In this document: one piece after another, positions 38,190-47,879 of the stretch | Layout: every line of letters begins with the position of its first letter | How positions within the stretch are numbered: the stretch's first letter is position 1 | NCBI RefSeq assembly: GCF_900104415.1 | Contig: NZ_FMXR01000008.1 | Span: 123,707 to 187,706 of the forward strand | Length of the DNA: 64,000 nt | Direction of reading: 5' to 3' | Source: Eubacterium oxidoreducens | GTDB lineage: Bacteria; Bacillota; Clostridia; Lachnospirales; Lachnospiraceae | Translations under genes and position numbers: made by a program | Notes under the pieces: generated by a model | What the model was told of the DNA's origin: nothing | Seen by the model: only the letters and a program-made list of their open reading frames with translations | Databases searched by the model: none

Positions 38190-39623
38190 ATGAACAAAAA
38201 ATGGATACTGACAATGGTCGTAATCTGCGGCCTGATTGTCTGTGGTGTTAGTGGTGGAGCAGCATTGCTAAGTGGGGATACAATGTCTGCTGAAGAAACA
38301 AAAGCAGCTGATCGAATCAGTAAACAGGTAAATGCAAGATTAGATAAGGAAGACGTGTTTGATGGTATTGACCTGAATGCACAAATTGATTTGATTTTAG
38401 ATCATGCAACGAAGAAATCTTTGAAGGGATATCCGATAGATGATTCGTTTTTGTTGTGGGTATATGCTAATTATGGAAAATCGGTAATCGTTGATCTTGC
38501 ACAGGAATTTACATCCGGCGAGAAAATAACCGCAGCAGTATGGGAAGAAATGACCGGTGCATCCATTCATGCGCTTTGGAGTCTGTATTGTGAAGATACG
38601 GGGTTATACATGTCTTCTCAGGAAAATGTATATATAAAAGATACGAATAGTTCAAACGAAGTAGTATTTGATTTTGCAGGCGATATATCCTTTACGGAAG
38701 ATGCTGAAAGCGAAGTGTATTCGGCTACAAAAGATTATTTGGATGCGAATGATGGAGACATTACTACTTGTTTTTCGAAAAAATTGTTAAATGAAATGCA
38801 GTCGGCAGATATTATGATGGTGAATGCAGAGTCATGTTTTAGCACAAGGGGAACTGCTGTTTCGGGAAAGGCGTATCATTTTCGATCGAATCCCAAAAGT
38901 GCTAATTATTTTCTTCAAATGGGTGTTGATATTGTGAATCTTGCGAATAATCACGTTTATGATTATGGAAAGCGAGGATTTATAGATACGCTAAATACCA
39001 TGGAGAAGATGAATTTACCTTATGTAGGAGCCGGTAGAAATCTAAACGATGCTTCGGAACCTGTATATTTTGTTGCAAATGGAAAGAAGTATGCAATTTG
39101 TTCGGCTACGCAGATTGAACGTACCGCAAAATATACAAAGGAAGCAACTTCAAGATCACCGGGGGTACTCAAATGTCTCAATCCAACTTTGTTTGTAGAG
39201 TACATAAAGAAGGCAAAAAAGAATGCTGATTATGTGATCGTTTATGTTCATTGGGGAACCGAGCACACTTCGGCATACGGGGCTGATCAGCAATCCTTGG
39301 CGATGCAATTTGTAGAGGCCGGAGCTGATGTGATTATAGGCGGACATACACATTGCCTGCAGGGGATTCAATACATAGATGATGTGCCGGTTATCTATTC
39401 ACTTGGCGACTTTTGGTTTTCAAATGAGACTAAGATGACAGGAATTGCACAGGTTGTATTTGATGCAGATGGGCTAAGTGAATTTAATTTTATTGCCTGT
39501 GAACAAAAGAATTGTGTTACGAAGATGGTGAAAGGCGAAAAAAAGGCGAAAGTAATTTCGCACATGAATGCTATTTCGACTGGTGTGACGATTGAGTCAG
39601 ATGGTAGTGTTAATCAAAATTAA
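38190..39623 (+). CDS. CapA-family exported metallophosphatase-like protein
   Basis: About 477 residues. An N-terminal hydrophobic segment (ILTMVVICGLIVCGVSGGAAL) serves as a signal or anchor. An N-terminal region of about 150 residues precedes the PGA_cap domain, with DFAGDISFTED, NLANNHVYDYGKRG, VHWGTEHT and IIGGHTHCLQG. The domain has a metallophosphoesterase fold and occurs in poly-gamma-glutamate capsule proteins. capB/capC partners are absent, so capsule synthesis is unlikely. The ATG at 38190 is chosen; an in-frame GTG two codons upstream is possible. Confidence 0.82.
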   Translation: MNKKWILTMVVICGLIVCGVSGGAALLSGDTMSAEETKAADRISKQVNARLDKEDVFDGIDLNAQIDLILDHATKKSLKGYPIDDSFLLWVYANYGKSVIVDLAQEFTSGEKITAAVWEEMTGASIHALWSLYCEDTGLYMSSQENVYIKDTNSSNEVVFDFAGDISFTEDAESEVYSATKDYLDANDGDITTCFSKKLLNEMQSADIMMVNAESCFSTRGTAVSGKAYHFRSNPKSANYFLQMGVDIVNLANNHVYDYGKRGFIDTLNTMEKMNLPYVGAGRNLNDASEPVYFVANGKKYAICSATQIERTAKYTKEATSRSPGVLKCLNPTLFVEYIKKAKKNADYVIVYVHWGTEHTSAYGADQQSLAMQFVEAGADVIIGGHTHCLQGIQYIDDVPVIYSLGDFWFSNETKMTGIAQVVFDADGLSEFNFIACEQKNCVTKMVKGEKKAKVISHMNAISTGVTIESDGSVNQN

Positions 39624-39646
39624 ATATATTTACGGAGGAATATGTT

Positions 39647-41188
39647 ATGGCAAAGAAACCAACCGTGCTTATGATTTTGGATGGTTTTGGATTGAATGAT
39701 AAAACAGAGGGAAATGCTGTATATGCGGCAAATACACCCAATATTGATGGATTGATGAAAAAATATCCGTGGGCAAAAGGAAATGCCAGTGGTTTAGCTG
39801 TTGGATTACCGGACGGTCAGATGGGAAATTCTGAGGTAGGACACATGAATATGGGAGCCGGCAGAATTGTATATCAGGAACTTACAAGAATTACAAAAGA
39901 AATTGAGGATGGGGACTTCTTTATAAATGAAGAACTAAAAGCAGCGTTTGACCATGTAAAGAAGAACGATAGTGCCATACATTTATACGGTTTATTATCT
40001 GATGGTGGTGTGCATTCACATAATACTCATCTATATGGACTTTTGGAAATGGCGAAACGAGAAGACGTTAAAAAAGTATATATTCATTGCTTTTTGGATG
40101 GTCGCGATACGGCACCGACGTCCGGCGAAGGATATGTAAAAGAATTGCAAGAGAAGATAAAAGAAATTGGCGTTGGTGAAATCGCATCTATATGTGGACG
40201 TTATTATGCGATGGATCGTGATAACAGATGGGAACGGGTTCAAAAGGCATATGATATGCTGACAAAAGGAATCGGACAGGAAGCAACAGATCCGGTAAAA
40301 GCTGTTTTGGATTCTTATGCAAAGGATATTACAGATGAGTTTGTTGAGCCGATTGTCATAACGAATGGCGGGGAACCGATTGCTACAATCAAAGATTCAG
40401 ATGCGGTTATTTTCTACAACTTCAGACCGGATCGGGCAAGACAGATAACAAGAGTCTTTTGCGCAGACGATTTTGATGGTTTTGAACGCGGCAAACGACT
40501 GGATGTAAAATATGTATGCTTTACAGAGTATGATGTTACAATTCCAAATAAATCAATTGCTTTTAAGAAAGTTAAATTAAAAGAAACTTTTGGGGAATAT
40601 CTTGCAAAGCATGGTCTTAAACAGGCCAGAATCGCAGAAACAGAAAAATATGCACATGTAACATTTTTCTTTAACGGAGGCGTGGAAAAACCAAATGAAG
40701 GTGAAGATCGTATTTTGGTTAATTCACCGAAGGTTGCCACCTATGATTTGCAACCGCAGATGAGTGCGTATGAAGTATGCGATCGTTTGTGCGAGGCGAT
40801 AACATCACAAAAATACGATGTAATTATTATTAATTTTGCCAATCCGGATATGGTTGGACATACGGGAGTGATTGAGGCTGCTGTAAAAGCCGTAGAAGCA
40901 GTGGATGAATGTGTGGGAAAAGCATATGATGCGCTTATGAGCGTAGATGGTCAGATGTTTTTATGTGCTGATCATGGAAATGCAGAACAACTCATAGATC
41001 CTGATACAAAGGAAAGTTTTACGGCGCATACGATTAATCCGGTTCCATTTGTCCTTATTAACTATAAGAGTGGATATGGATTAGAAGAAGGTGGACGCCT
41101 TGCAGATATTGTTCCAACTCTGATTGCGATGATGGGAATGGAACAGCCAAAGGAAATGACGGGGCATTCGCTGTTGAAGAAACTATAA
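39647..41188 (+). CDS. gpmI: 2,3-bisphosphoglycerate-independent phosphoglycerate mutase
   Basis: A 513-residue manganese-dependent mutase interconverting 3- and 2-phosphoglycerate. MILDGFGLND holds the first metal ligand, and the phosphorylated serine is in GNSEVGHMNMGAGR near residue 62. FNFRPDRARQ, ADHGNAEQL and FTAHTINPVPFVL complete the site. It continues the glycolysis cluster after the CapA-like gene. Confidence 0.97.
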   Translation: MAKKPTVLMILDGFGLNDKTEGNAVYAANTPNIDGLMKKYPWAKGNASGLAVGLPDGQMGNSEVGHMNMGAGRIVYQELTRITKEIEDGDFFINEELKAAFDHVKKNDSAIHLYGLLSDGGVHSHNTHLYGLLEMAKREDVKKVYIHCFLDGRDTAPTSGEGYVKELQEKIKEIGVGEIASICGRYYAMDRDNRWERVQKAYDMLTKGIGQEATDPVKAVLDSYAKDITDEFVEPIVITNGGEPIATIKDSDAVIFYNFRPDRARQITRVFCADDFDGFERGKRLDVKYVCFTEYDVTIPNKSIAFKKVKLKETFGEYLAKHGLKQARIAETEKYAHVTFFFNGGVEKPNEGEDRILVNSPKVATYDLQPQMSAYEVCDRLCEAITSQKYDVIIINFANPDMVGHTGVIEAAVKAVEAVDECVGKAYDALMSVDGQMFLCADHGNAEQLIDPDTKESFTAHTINPVPFVLINYKSGYGLEEGGRLADIVPTLIAMMGMEQPKEMTGHSLLKKL

Positions 41189-41223
41189 ATAGTGTCACCC
41201 GATGTAGGTGCGCATGAAAAAAA

Positions 41224-41254
41224 TAGCACGTTATGCATTATGCGTAACGTGCTA
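41224..41254 (-). terminator. Terminator of the PilZ gene, overlapping its last codons
   Basis: TAGCACGTTA and TAACGTGCTA form a perfect ten-pair stem with an 11-base loop. Read on the minus strand it is followed by a T7 run. One arm codes for the last residues of the PilZ protein. Confidence 0.75.
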
Positions 41255-41573
41255 AAATATCATAAATGTCAATCGGTGAATTCTCAAATTCGCCGCCGTA
41301 CTGAAAGTGTTCATTATCAATAGCTTCACTTCGTATGATTTTAACGACAGTGATAATCGGTGTTTCGCTTAATGTGAAATCAAGCCGTGCATTAAAATAA
41401 TAATTTTCCGGTAAGACACATTCTGAAATAAAGCCAATACCTGTTTCGGAGATATCATTCACAGTAATTGGTGCATCCAGATTTGAAATCTTAATATTAT
41501 CCTGACCATATAAATCGCAGATACTCAAAGATAATGAGATCGGCAATCTTTCGTAATCTCTTTTGTTAAACAT
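41238..41573 (-). CDS. PilZ-domain protein (predicted c-di-GMP receptor)
   Basis: A 111-residue single-domain protein. The c-di-GMP binding signatures are visible: arginine-containing KRDYERLPISL near residue 4 and DISETGIGFIS near residue 41, matching the RXXXR and (D/N)XSXXG patterns. Such proteins couple c-di-GMP to motility or envelope behaviour. It is a single-gene unit with its own promoter and terminator. Confidence 0.85.
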   Translation of the reverse strand: MFNKRDYERLPISLSLSICDLYGQDNIKISNLDAPITVNDISETGIGFISECVLPENYYFNARLDFTLSETPIITVVKIIRSEAIDNEHFQYGGEFENSPIDIYDILARYA

Positions 41574-41645
41574 GTTCTATCAACTCCTTAATTCTAGCAT
41601 GAGCATGTATCATAAGTACCATAAGTGTCTTGTGATTTCCTATCT

Positions 41646-41674
41646 AATATACCGCATTTTTATGAGTTAGTCAA
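41646..41674 (-). promoter_or_regulatory. Predicted sigma-A promoter of the PilZ gene
   Basis: On the minus strand TTGACT (41669-41674), 17 bases, TATATT (41646-41651). Confidence 0.65.
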
Positions 41675-41784
41675 ATAGAAATGGTTAAAAAGTCCTATAC
41701 ACTAAAAGATATTATGTACAAAATGTTATTAAAATATGGAAAATATTTCTACATGGAGCATAGATAAAGATGCAGGTGATACAA

Positions 41785-41814
41785 TTGACTTTGTTAAATT
41801 GAATGTATTATACT
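41785..41814 (+). promoter_or_regulatory. Predicted sigma-A promoter of purF
   Basis: TTGACT (41785-41790), 18 bases, TATACT (41809-41814), about 50 bases before the purF ATG. No PurR box or purine riboswitch pattern was recognised in the leader. Confidence 0.6.
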
Positions 41815-41864
41815 AATTCTGTTCGATTTAAGAAGATGATTTATAATCAAAAAAGGATATTATC

Positions 41865-43313
41865 ATGAAATATAACGATGTAATTAGTCATGAACAACCG
41901 GATAGCGGGCTGCATGAAGAATGTGGTGTGTTCGGGATGTATGATTTTGATGGAAAAGATGTTGCGTCATCTATTTATTACGGATTGTTTGCATTGCAGC
42001 ATCGAGGACAGGAAAGCTGTGGTATTGCAGTATGTGATACGGAAGGACCGAAAGGAAAGGTTGACTCTTTTAAAGGAATGGGATTGGTTAATGAGGTTTT
42101 CACACATGAGAATCTTGCGAAACTTCATGGAAATCTCGGAGTTGGCCATGTGCGGTATTCCACAGCCGGCGCATCAACAAGAGAGAATGCCCAGCCGCTT
42201 GTATTGAATTATGTAAAGGGAACATTGGCGCTGGCTCATAATGGCAATTTGATTAATGCGAATGAGTTAAGAAACGACTTGGCTTATACGGGGGCAATCT
42301 TTCAGACTACGATTGATTCAGAAGTGATTGCTTATCATATTGCAAGGGAACGACTTAAGACAAAATCCGTGCAGGAAGCGGTATTAGAAGCCTGTCAGAA
42401 GATAAAAGGTGCATATTCTTTAGTCGTTGCAAGTCCGAGAAAATTAATCGGAGCTAGAGATCCGTTTGGATTTAAACCGCTTGTAATCGGTAAGAGAGAT
42501 AATGCATATATTATTACATCGGAAACGTGTGCACTCGAAACGCTTGATGCAGAGTTTGTAAGAGATGTTGAGCCTGGTGAAGTTGTGACGATTACTGCAG
42601 ATGGAATTGCATCTGATAGAACGATGTGTTTACAAGCAAAGGAACAGGCACGTTGTATATTTGAATATATTTATTTTGCAAGACCGGATAGTCATATTGA
42701 TGGGATAAGCGTATATAATTCCAGAATTCTGGCAGGAAAGTTTCTTGCAATAGACAGTCCGGTGGATGCGGATTTGGTCGTTGGGGTACCGGAGTCCGGT
42801 AATGCTGCAGCACTGGGTTATGCAATGCAGTCAAATATTCCATACGGCACTGCCTTTATAAAAAACGGCTATGTTGGTCGTACTTTTATCAAACCGCAAC
42901 AAAGTTCGAGAGAATCGGCTGTACGGATTAAGTTAAATGTATTAAAAGAAGCTGTAGCCGGGAAGAGAGTTGTCATGATTGATGATTCGATAGTAAGAGG
43001 AACGACTTCGGATCGCATTGTCAATATGTTAAAAGAAGCAGGTGCTAAAGAGGTGCATGTAAGAATCTCATCGCCGCCATTTTTGTGGCCTTGCTATTTT
43101 GGAACGGATATTCCGGAGAGAGAACAGTTAATAGCATATAATAGAACGGTGGAAGAAATCAGACAGATTATACAGGCTGACTCGCTCGGTTATCTAAAAG
43201 TTGAGCGATTAGAAGAACTTGTAGGTGGTTTATCCATTTGCAAAGGATGCTTTACCGGAAAGTATCCATTAGACCCGCCAAAAGAAGATATTCGTGGAGA
43301 ATTTGACAGATAG
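41865..43313 (+). CDS. purF: Amidophosphoribosyltransferase
   Basis: A 482-residue enzyme of the first purine step, making phosphoribosylamine from PRPP and glutamine. A propeptide of about 19 residues precedes the catalytic cysteine in EECGVFG. HRGQESCGI is in the glutaminase half. VMIDDSIVRGTTS is the PRPP loop. Cysteines in ARCIFEY, LWPCYFG and CKGC match the [4Fe-4S] ligands of the Bacillus-type enzyme, whose cluster makes it oxygen-sensitive. Confidence 0.96.
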   Translation: MKYNDVISHEQPDSGLHEECGVFGMYDFDGKDVASSIYYGLFALQHRGQESCGIAVCDTEGPKGKVDSFKGMGLVNEVFTHENLAKLHGNLGVGHVRYSTAGASTRENAQPLVLNYVKGTLALAHNGNLINANELRNDLAYTGAIFQTTIDSEVIAYHIARERLKTKSVQEAVLEACQKIKGAYSLVVASPRKLIGARDPFGFKPLVIGKRDNAYIITSETCALETLDAEFVRDVEPGEVVTITADGIASDRTMCLQAKEQARCIFEYIYFARPDSHIDGISVYNSRILAGKFLAIDSPVDADLVVGVPESGNAAALGYAMQSNIPYGTAFIKNGYVGRTFIKPQQSSRESAVRIKLNVLKEAVAGKRVVMIDDSIVRGTTSDRIVNMLKEAGAKEVHVRISSPPFLWPCYFGTDIPEREQLIAYNRTVEEIRQIIQADSLGYLKVERLEELVGGLSICKGCFTGKYPLDPPKEDIRGEFDR

Positions 43314-43323
43314 GAGATAAAAT

Positions 43324-44757
43324 ATGAGTTACGATCGTTATGAAAGTCCGTTATCACAAAGATATGCAAGTGAACAAATGCAGTATATCTTTTCACCTGA
43401 AAAGAAATTCCGTACCTGGAGAAGACTTTGGATAGCACTTGCACAAACAGAAAAAGAATTAGGTCTTAATATTACACAAGAACAAATCGATGAATTAATC
43501 AGCCACAAGGATGATATTAATTTTGAAGTGGCAAGAGCAAGAGAAAAACTTGTTCGTCATGATGTTATGTCTCATGTGTATGCATATGGACAGCAGTGTC
43601 CAAAAGCTGCCGGTATTATTCATCTTGGTGCAACTTCTTGTTTTGTTGGTGATAATACGGATATCATTTTGATGTCAGAAGCATTGCAACTTGTCCGAAA
43701 AAAATTAATTAATGTTATCGCTAAACTTTCGCAATTTGCAGATGAATATAAGGCGCTTCCAACGCTTGGATTTACGCATTTTCAACCAGCTCAGCCTACA
43801 ACGGTTGGTAAGAGAGCAACACTTTGGATTCAGGAATTTATGATGGACTTAGAGGATCTTGATTATGTTATGGGTTCATTAAAATTGCTTGGTTCAAAAG
43901 GAACAACGGGAACACAGGCGAGCTTTTTGGAATTGTTCCATGGTGATTTTGAAAAGGTTAAGAAATTAGATCCGATGATTGCTGAGAAGATGGGATTTGA
44001 TGGATGTTATCCGGTATCTGGTCAGACATACTCAAGAAAGGTTGATACCAGAGTATGTAACGTTTTGGCAGGAATTGCGGCAAGTGCACATAAGATGTCA
44101 AATGACATTCGACTTTTGCAGCATTTAAAAGAAGTGGAAGAACCTTTTGAAAAGAATCAGATTGGCTCTTCAGCGATGGCATATAAGAGAAATCCGATGC
44201 GTTCGGAAAGAATTGCGTCACTTTCCAGATATGTAATGATTGATGCGCTTAATCCGGCAATAACGTCGGCTACACAATGGTTTGAAAGAACTTTAGATGA
44301 CTCTGCAAATAAGAGAATCTCAATTGCAGAAGGATTTTTGGCAATTGACGGAGTTCTTGATTTGTGTATCAATGTGACAGATGGATTGAAGGTATATGAT
44401 AAAGTAATCACACGACATCTGATGAGTGAGCTTAGTTTTATGGCGACGGAAAATATCATGATGGATGGAGTGGAAAAAGGCGGTAATCGTCAGGAACTTC
44501 ATGAGAAGATCCGTCAGCTTTCTATGGAAGCCGGTAAGACAGTAAAAGAGCAAGGACTTGATAATAATTTACTGGATCTTATAGCGGCAGATCCGACCTT
44601 TGATTTGACATTAGAAGAACTTGAAAAGAATATGATTCCTTCTAATTATGTTGGATGCGCACCAATGCAGGTGGATCTGTTCCTTGAGCAGGTAGTGAAA
44701 CCGGTTTTGGATGCGAATAAAGAATTGTTGGGAGTAACTGCTGAAATTAATGTATAA
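43324..44757 (+). CDS. purB: Adenylosuccinate lyase
   Basis: A 477-residue fumarase-superfamily enzyme acting twice in purine synthesis (SAICAR and adenylosuccinate cleavage). HLGATSCFVGDNTD, the GFTHFQPAQPTTVGKR segment and the flexible-loop signature GSSAMAYKRNPMRSE are intact. It follows purF by ten bases. Confidence 0.95.
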   Translation: MSYDRYESPLSQRYASEQMQYIFSPEKKFRTWRRLWIALAQTEKELGLNITQEQIDELISHKDDINFEVARAREKLVRHDVMSHVYAYGQQCPKAAGIIHLGATSCFVGDNTDIILMSEALQLVRKKLINVIAKLSQFADEYKALPTLGFTHFQPAQPTTVGKRATLWIQEFMMDLEDLDYVMGSLKLLGSKGTTGTQASFLELFHGDFEKVKKLDPMIAEKMGFDGCYPVSGQTYSRKVDTRVCNVLAGIAASAHKMSNDIRLLQHLKEVEEPFEKNQIGSSAMAYKRNPMRSERIASLSRYVMIDALNPAITSATQWFERTLDDSANKRISIAEGFLAIDGVLDLCINVTDGLKVYDKVITRHLMSELSFMATENIMMDGVEKGGNRQELHEKIRQLSMEAGKTVKEQGLDNNLLDLIAADPTFDLTLEELEKNMIPSNYVGCAPMQVDLFLEQVVKPVLDANKELLGVTAEINV

Positions 44758-44831
44758 ATCATGTTGTAATTTTTGACTTGGTATGCTATCATATTTTAGT
44801 TGTTATGTATACTTGATAGGAGGGTATCGAT

Positions 44832-45083
44832 TTGGATACGTTAAAAATAATCTTAATTATTGTTTTAATTGCAGTATGTGCAATCGGCAGTATTATAATT
44901 CTTATGCAAGAAGGAAAACAGAACGGACTTGGTGCATTGAGCGGGTCTATGACAAGTAATGATTCTTATTGGAGTAAGAATAAGGGTCGTTCTAAGGAAG
45001 GAACGTTGGTAAAGATTACGACATTATTTGTTGTTTTGTTTATGGGAATTTCCTTAGTATTAAGCATGGGATTCTTTAACTAG
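44832..45083 (+). CDS. secG: Preprotein translocase subunit SecG
   Basis: An 83-residue membrane protein with two hydrophobic helices (LKIILIIVLIAVCAIGSIIIL and LFVVLFMGISLVLSM) flanking a short loop with the family motif KQNGLGALSG. It helps the SecYEG channel. It starts with TTG behind AGGAGGGTATCGAT. The secG-rnr-smpB order is standard in Firmicutes. Confidence 0.9.
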   Translation: MDTLKIILIIVLIAVCAIGSIIILMQEGKQNGLGALSGSMTSNDSYWSKNKGRSKEGTLVKITTLFVVLFMGISLVLSMGFFN

Positions 45084-45094
45084 AGGTATACAAA

Positions 45095-45127
45095 AGGCGA
45101 TTGTATGATGACAATCGTCTTTTTTTT
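45095..45127 (+). terminator. Terminator after secG
   Basis: GGCGATTGT and ACAATCGTC pair around an ATGATG loop, followed by nine T residues. Its loop contains the ATG at 45105, which argues against that ATG as the rnr start. Confidence 0.85.
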
Positions 45128-45146
45128 TGAGTTTGGAAGGAAAGAA

Positions 45147-47276
45147 ATGGATAATTTTATCAGACAAAAAAATACGATCTATGATTTTATTTGCGATCCG
45201 ATTTATAAACCTATGAAAGCGAAAGAGATTGCTATGGTTCTTGGAATCTTAAAAGAACAAAGAACGCAGCTTCATGCGGTACTTGATGCTCTTGTAGAAG
45301 ATGGAAAAATCGAATTATTGACAAATGGAAAATATAAAAAAAGTTCACAATGCTTTTATTGCGGAGTTTATACGGCGCATCCGAAAGGTTTTGGTTTTGT
45401 TACAGTGGAAGGACTTGACGAAGACTTGTTTGTGGCTGCAGAGGATGCCGGTGGCGCATTTCATATGGATGAAGTAAAGGTGAAAGTAAAAAATGCACCG
45501 GCTGGGAAGCGTATGGAGGCCCGTGTAGTAGAAGTACTTTCACATGGTCTTACAAGAATTGTGGGAACATATGAAGCTGTAGAGGGTTTTGGGTTCGTGC
45601 GTCCGGATAATGAACGGTTTTTAAAGGATATTTTTATCAGTGAGAAAGATGCAGCCGGCGCAGTAGATGGTCATAAAGTGGTTGTGGAGATCAAAAGCTA
45701 TGGGGATGAACGCCATAAACCGGAAGGTAAAATAGTTGAGATATTAGGCCATAAAAACGATCCCGGAGTAGATATTTTGTCGATAGCAAAAGATTATGAT
45801 TTTCCAATGGAATTTGCTCCTAAAATACTTACGCAGGCAATAAATGTTGCGAAACCGGTAAGTGAAAAAGACATGGAAGGACGCAGGGATCTTCGTCAAT
45901 TGCCAATGGTTACAATCGATGGAGAAGATGCAAAGGATTTAGATGATGCAGTATCACTGGAAGTGGAAGATGATTGTTATCATTTGGGAGTTCATATTGC
46001 GGATGTGACAAATTATGTGCAGGAAAACAGCGCACTTGATAAAGAAGCGCTAAAACGAGGAACCTCGGTTTATCTCGTAGACCGGGTGATTCCTATGCTT
46101 CCGCATACATTATCAAATGGAATCTGTTCTTTGAATGAAGGAGAAGAACGATTGGCGCTTAGTTGTCTTATGACTTTCGATAAGAAGGGGAAATTATTGG
46201 CACATGAAATTACGGAATCTGTAATCTGTGTAAATCATAGGATGACCTATACGGTTGTAAATGAAATTGTTACAAATCATAACCCGGAGTATATGGAAAA
46301 ATATGCTGACTTTGTGGTAACATTTGAAAAGATGTTGGAACTTGCAACGATTCTTAGAAAGAAAAGAAGAGCAAGAGGTTCTATAGATTTTGATTTTCCG
46401 GAGACCAAGGTGATTCTTGATAAGCAGGGCAAGCCTGTTGAAATACGTCCTTATGATAGAAATCCGGCTACAAAGATCATTGAAGATTTTATGTTGGCTG
46501 CGAATGAGACGGTTGCAGAACATTATTTTTGGCAGGAATTACCGTTTCTTTATCGTGTACATGAACAACCGGATAAAGAAAAGATTACGAGCCTTTCTGA
46601 ATTCTTGCGAGGGTTTGGCGTTTATTTAAATACAACTAGGGAAAATATTCACCCCAAAGAGTTACAAAAGATTCTCGATAAGATAGAAAATACCCCGCAG
46701 GAAAGTTTGATTAGCAGATTGACGCTTCGTTCTATGAAACAGGCAAAATATAATCCGCAATGTCTTGGTCATTTTGGCTTGGCGGCAAAATATTACTGCC
46801 ATTTCACTTCGCCGATACGTCGTTATCCGGATCTTCAGATTCATAGAATTATCAAAGAGAACCTTCGCGGGCGATTAAAGCAAGAACGGATAGAACATTA
46901 TGAATCTATCTTGGATAAAGTTGCACAAAATACCAGCAAGACGGAAAGGCGCGCGCAGGAAGCAGAACGAGAAACAATTCGTATGAAGCAGGCGCAGTAT
47001 ATGTCTGAACATATTAATGAGATATTTGAAGGCGTGATTTCGAGCATTACTTCGTTCGGCATCTATGTAGAGCTTGAAAATACAATCGAGGGTCTCGTTC
47101 ATGTAACAAAGCTTATGGATGATTATTACTACTATGATGAAGAGAAACATAGAATGATTGGAGAAAATAACCAGAAAGAATATAGACTTGGTCAGAGTGT
47201 TCGAATCAGAGTGGCAGATACAGATGTTATGAGGCATACGATTGATTTTTCGATGGTGTGCGAGGAGGAAACATAA
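45147..47276 (+). CDS. rnr: Ribonuclease R
   Basis: A 709-residue 3'-5' exoribonuclease. An N-terminal winged helix, two cold-shock domains (HPKGFGFVTVEGLDEDLFV, GFGFVRPDNERFLKDIFIS), the RNB catalytic domain (TIDGEDAKDLDDAVS with metal aspartates) and a C-terminal S1 domain (FEGVISSITSFGIYVEL) are in order. RNase R degrades structured RNA and acts with SmpB and tmRNA in trans-translation, both encoded just downstream. The ATG at 45147 follows GGAAGGAAAG. Confidence 0.96.
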   Translation: MDNFIRQKNTIYDFICDPIYKPMKAKEIAMVLGILKEQRTQLHAVLDALVEDGKIELLTNGKYKKSSQCFYCGVYTAHPKGFGFVTVEGLDEDLFVAAEDAGGAFHMDEVKVKVKNAPAGKRMEARVVEVLSHGLTRIVGTYEAVEGFGFVRPDNERFLKDIFISEKDAAGAVDGHKVVVEIKSYGDERHKPEGKIVEILGHKNDPGVDILSIAKDYDFPMEFAPKILTQAINVAKPVSEKDMEGRRDLRQLPMVTIDGEDAKDLDDAVSLEVEDDCYHLGVHIADVTNYVQENSALDKEALKRGTSVYLVDRVIPMLPHTLSNGICSLNEGEERLALSCLMTFDKKGKLLAHEITESVICVNHRMTYTVVNEIVTNHNPEYMEKYADFVVTFEKMLELATILRKKRRARGSIDFDFPETKVILDKQGKPVEIRPYDRNPATKIIEDFMLAANETVAEHYFWQELPFLYRVHEQPDKEKITSLSEFLRGFGVYLNTTRENIHPKELQKILDKIENTPQESLISRLTLRSMKQAKYNPQCLGHFGLAAKYYCHFTSPIRRYPDLQIHRIIKENLRGRLKQERIEHYESILDKVAQNTSKTERRAQEAERETIRMKQAQYMSEHINEIFEGVISSITSFGIYVELENTIEGLVHVTKLMDDYYYYDEEKHRMIGENNQKEYRLGQSVRIRVADTDVMRHTIDFSMVCEEET

Positions 47277-47286
47277 AGGAGCAGAC

Positions 47287-47751
47287 ATGGGAAAGAACGC
47301 AACGAAACTAATTGCAAATAACAAAAAAGCTTTTCATGATTATTTTATTGAAGAAAAGTTTGAGGCAGGCATTTGTCTTGCGGGAACAGAAGTTAAGTCC
47401 CTAAGACAAGGAAAATGCAGCATCAAAGAAGCGTATATTCAGATTAAAGATGGTGAAATTATAATTTATGGTATGAATATATCGCCATATGAAAAGGGGA
47501 ATATTTTCAATAAGGATCCTTTAAGAGAAAGAAAATTGTTAATGCATAAAAGTGAGATTCATAAGCTTGCCGGGAAAATCAAAGAAAAAGGCTATACGCT
47601 TGTACCATTACAGGTGTATTTTAAAGGCAGCCTTGCAAAGGTGGAAATAGCTTTGGCAAAAGGTAAAAAACTCTATGATAAACGGCAGGATATTGCGAAA
47701 AAAGATATGAAACGAGAAGCGCAAAGAGAGTTTAAGATTCGCAATTTATAA
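47287..47751 (+). CDS. smpB: tmRNA-binding protein SmpB
   Basis: A 154-residue protein that brings tmRNA to stalled ribosomes. IANNKKAFHDYFIEE, GTEVKSLRQGK and the C-terminal basic tail (DKRQDIAKKDMKREAQRE) are family features. The ATG behind AAAGGAGCAGAC is chosen over an upstream frame that overlaps rnr. Its RNA partner ssrA lies 1.8 kb downstream. Confidence 0.97.
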   Translation: MGKNATKLIANNKKAFHDYFIEEKFEAGICLAGTEVKSLRQGKCSIKEAYIQIKDGEIIIYGMNISPYEKGNIFNKDPLRERKLLMHKSEIHKLAGKIKEKGYTLVPLQVYFKGSLAKVEIALAKGKKLYDKRQDIAKKDMKREAQREFKIRNL

Positions 47752-47774
47752 TGGAATTGGGGAATATGGACATC

Positions 47775-47803
47775 TTGACGTTGAGCATTGTTTCGAGTAT
47801 ATT
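47775..47803 (+). promoter_or_regulatory. Predicted sigma-A promoter of the following unknown gene
   Basis: TTGACG (47775-47780), 17 bases, TATATT (47798-47803), about 70 bases before the ATG at 47880. Confidence 0.6.
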
Positions 47804-47879
47804 CAAGTAGGATATCTAAAGGCAAAAATGGTTATTTGGATAATCGTTTTCGTCTTTTGCTTTTTGGAGGAGGAACAAA

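Noticed and set aside
45105..45146. Longer N-terminus of RNase R starting at 45105
   Set aside because: That ATG lies in the loop of the secG terminator; the ATG at 45147 has a good ribosome site.
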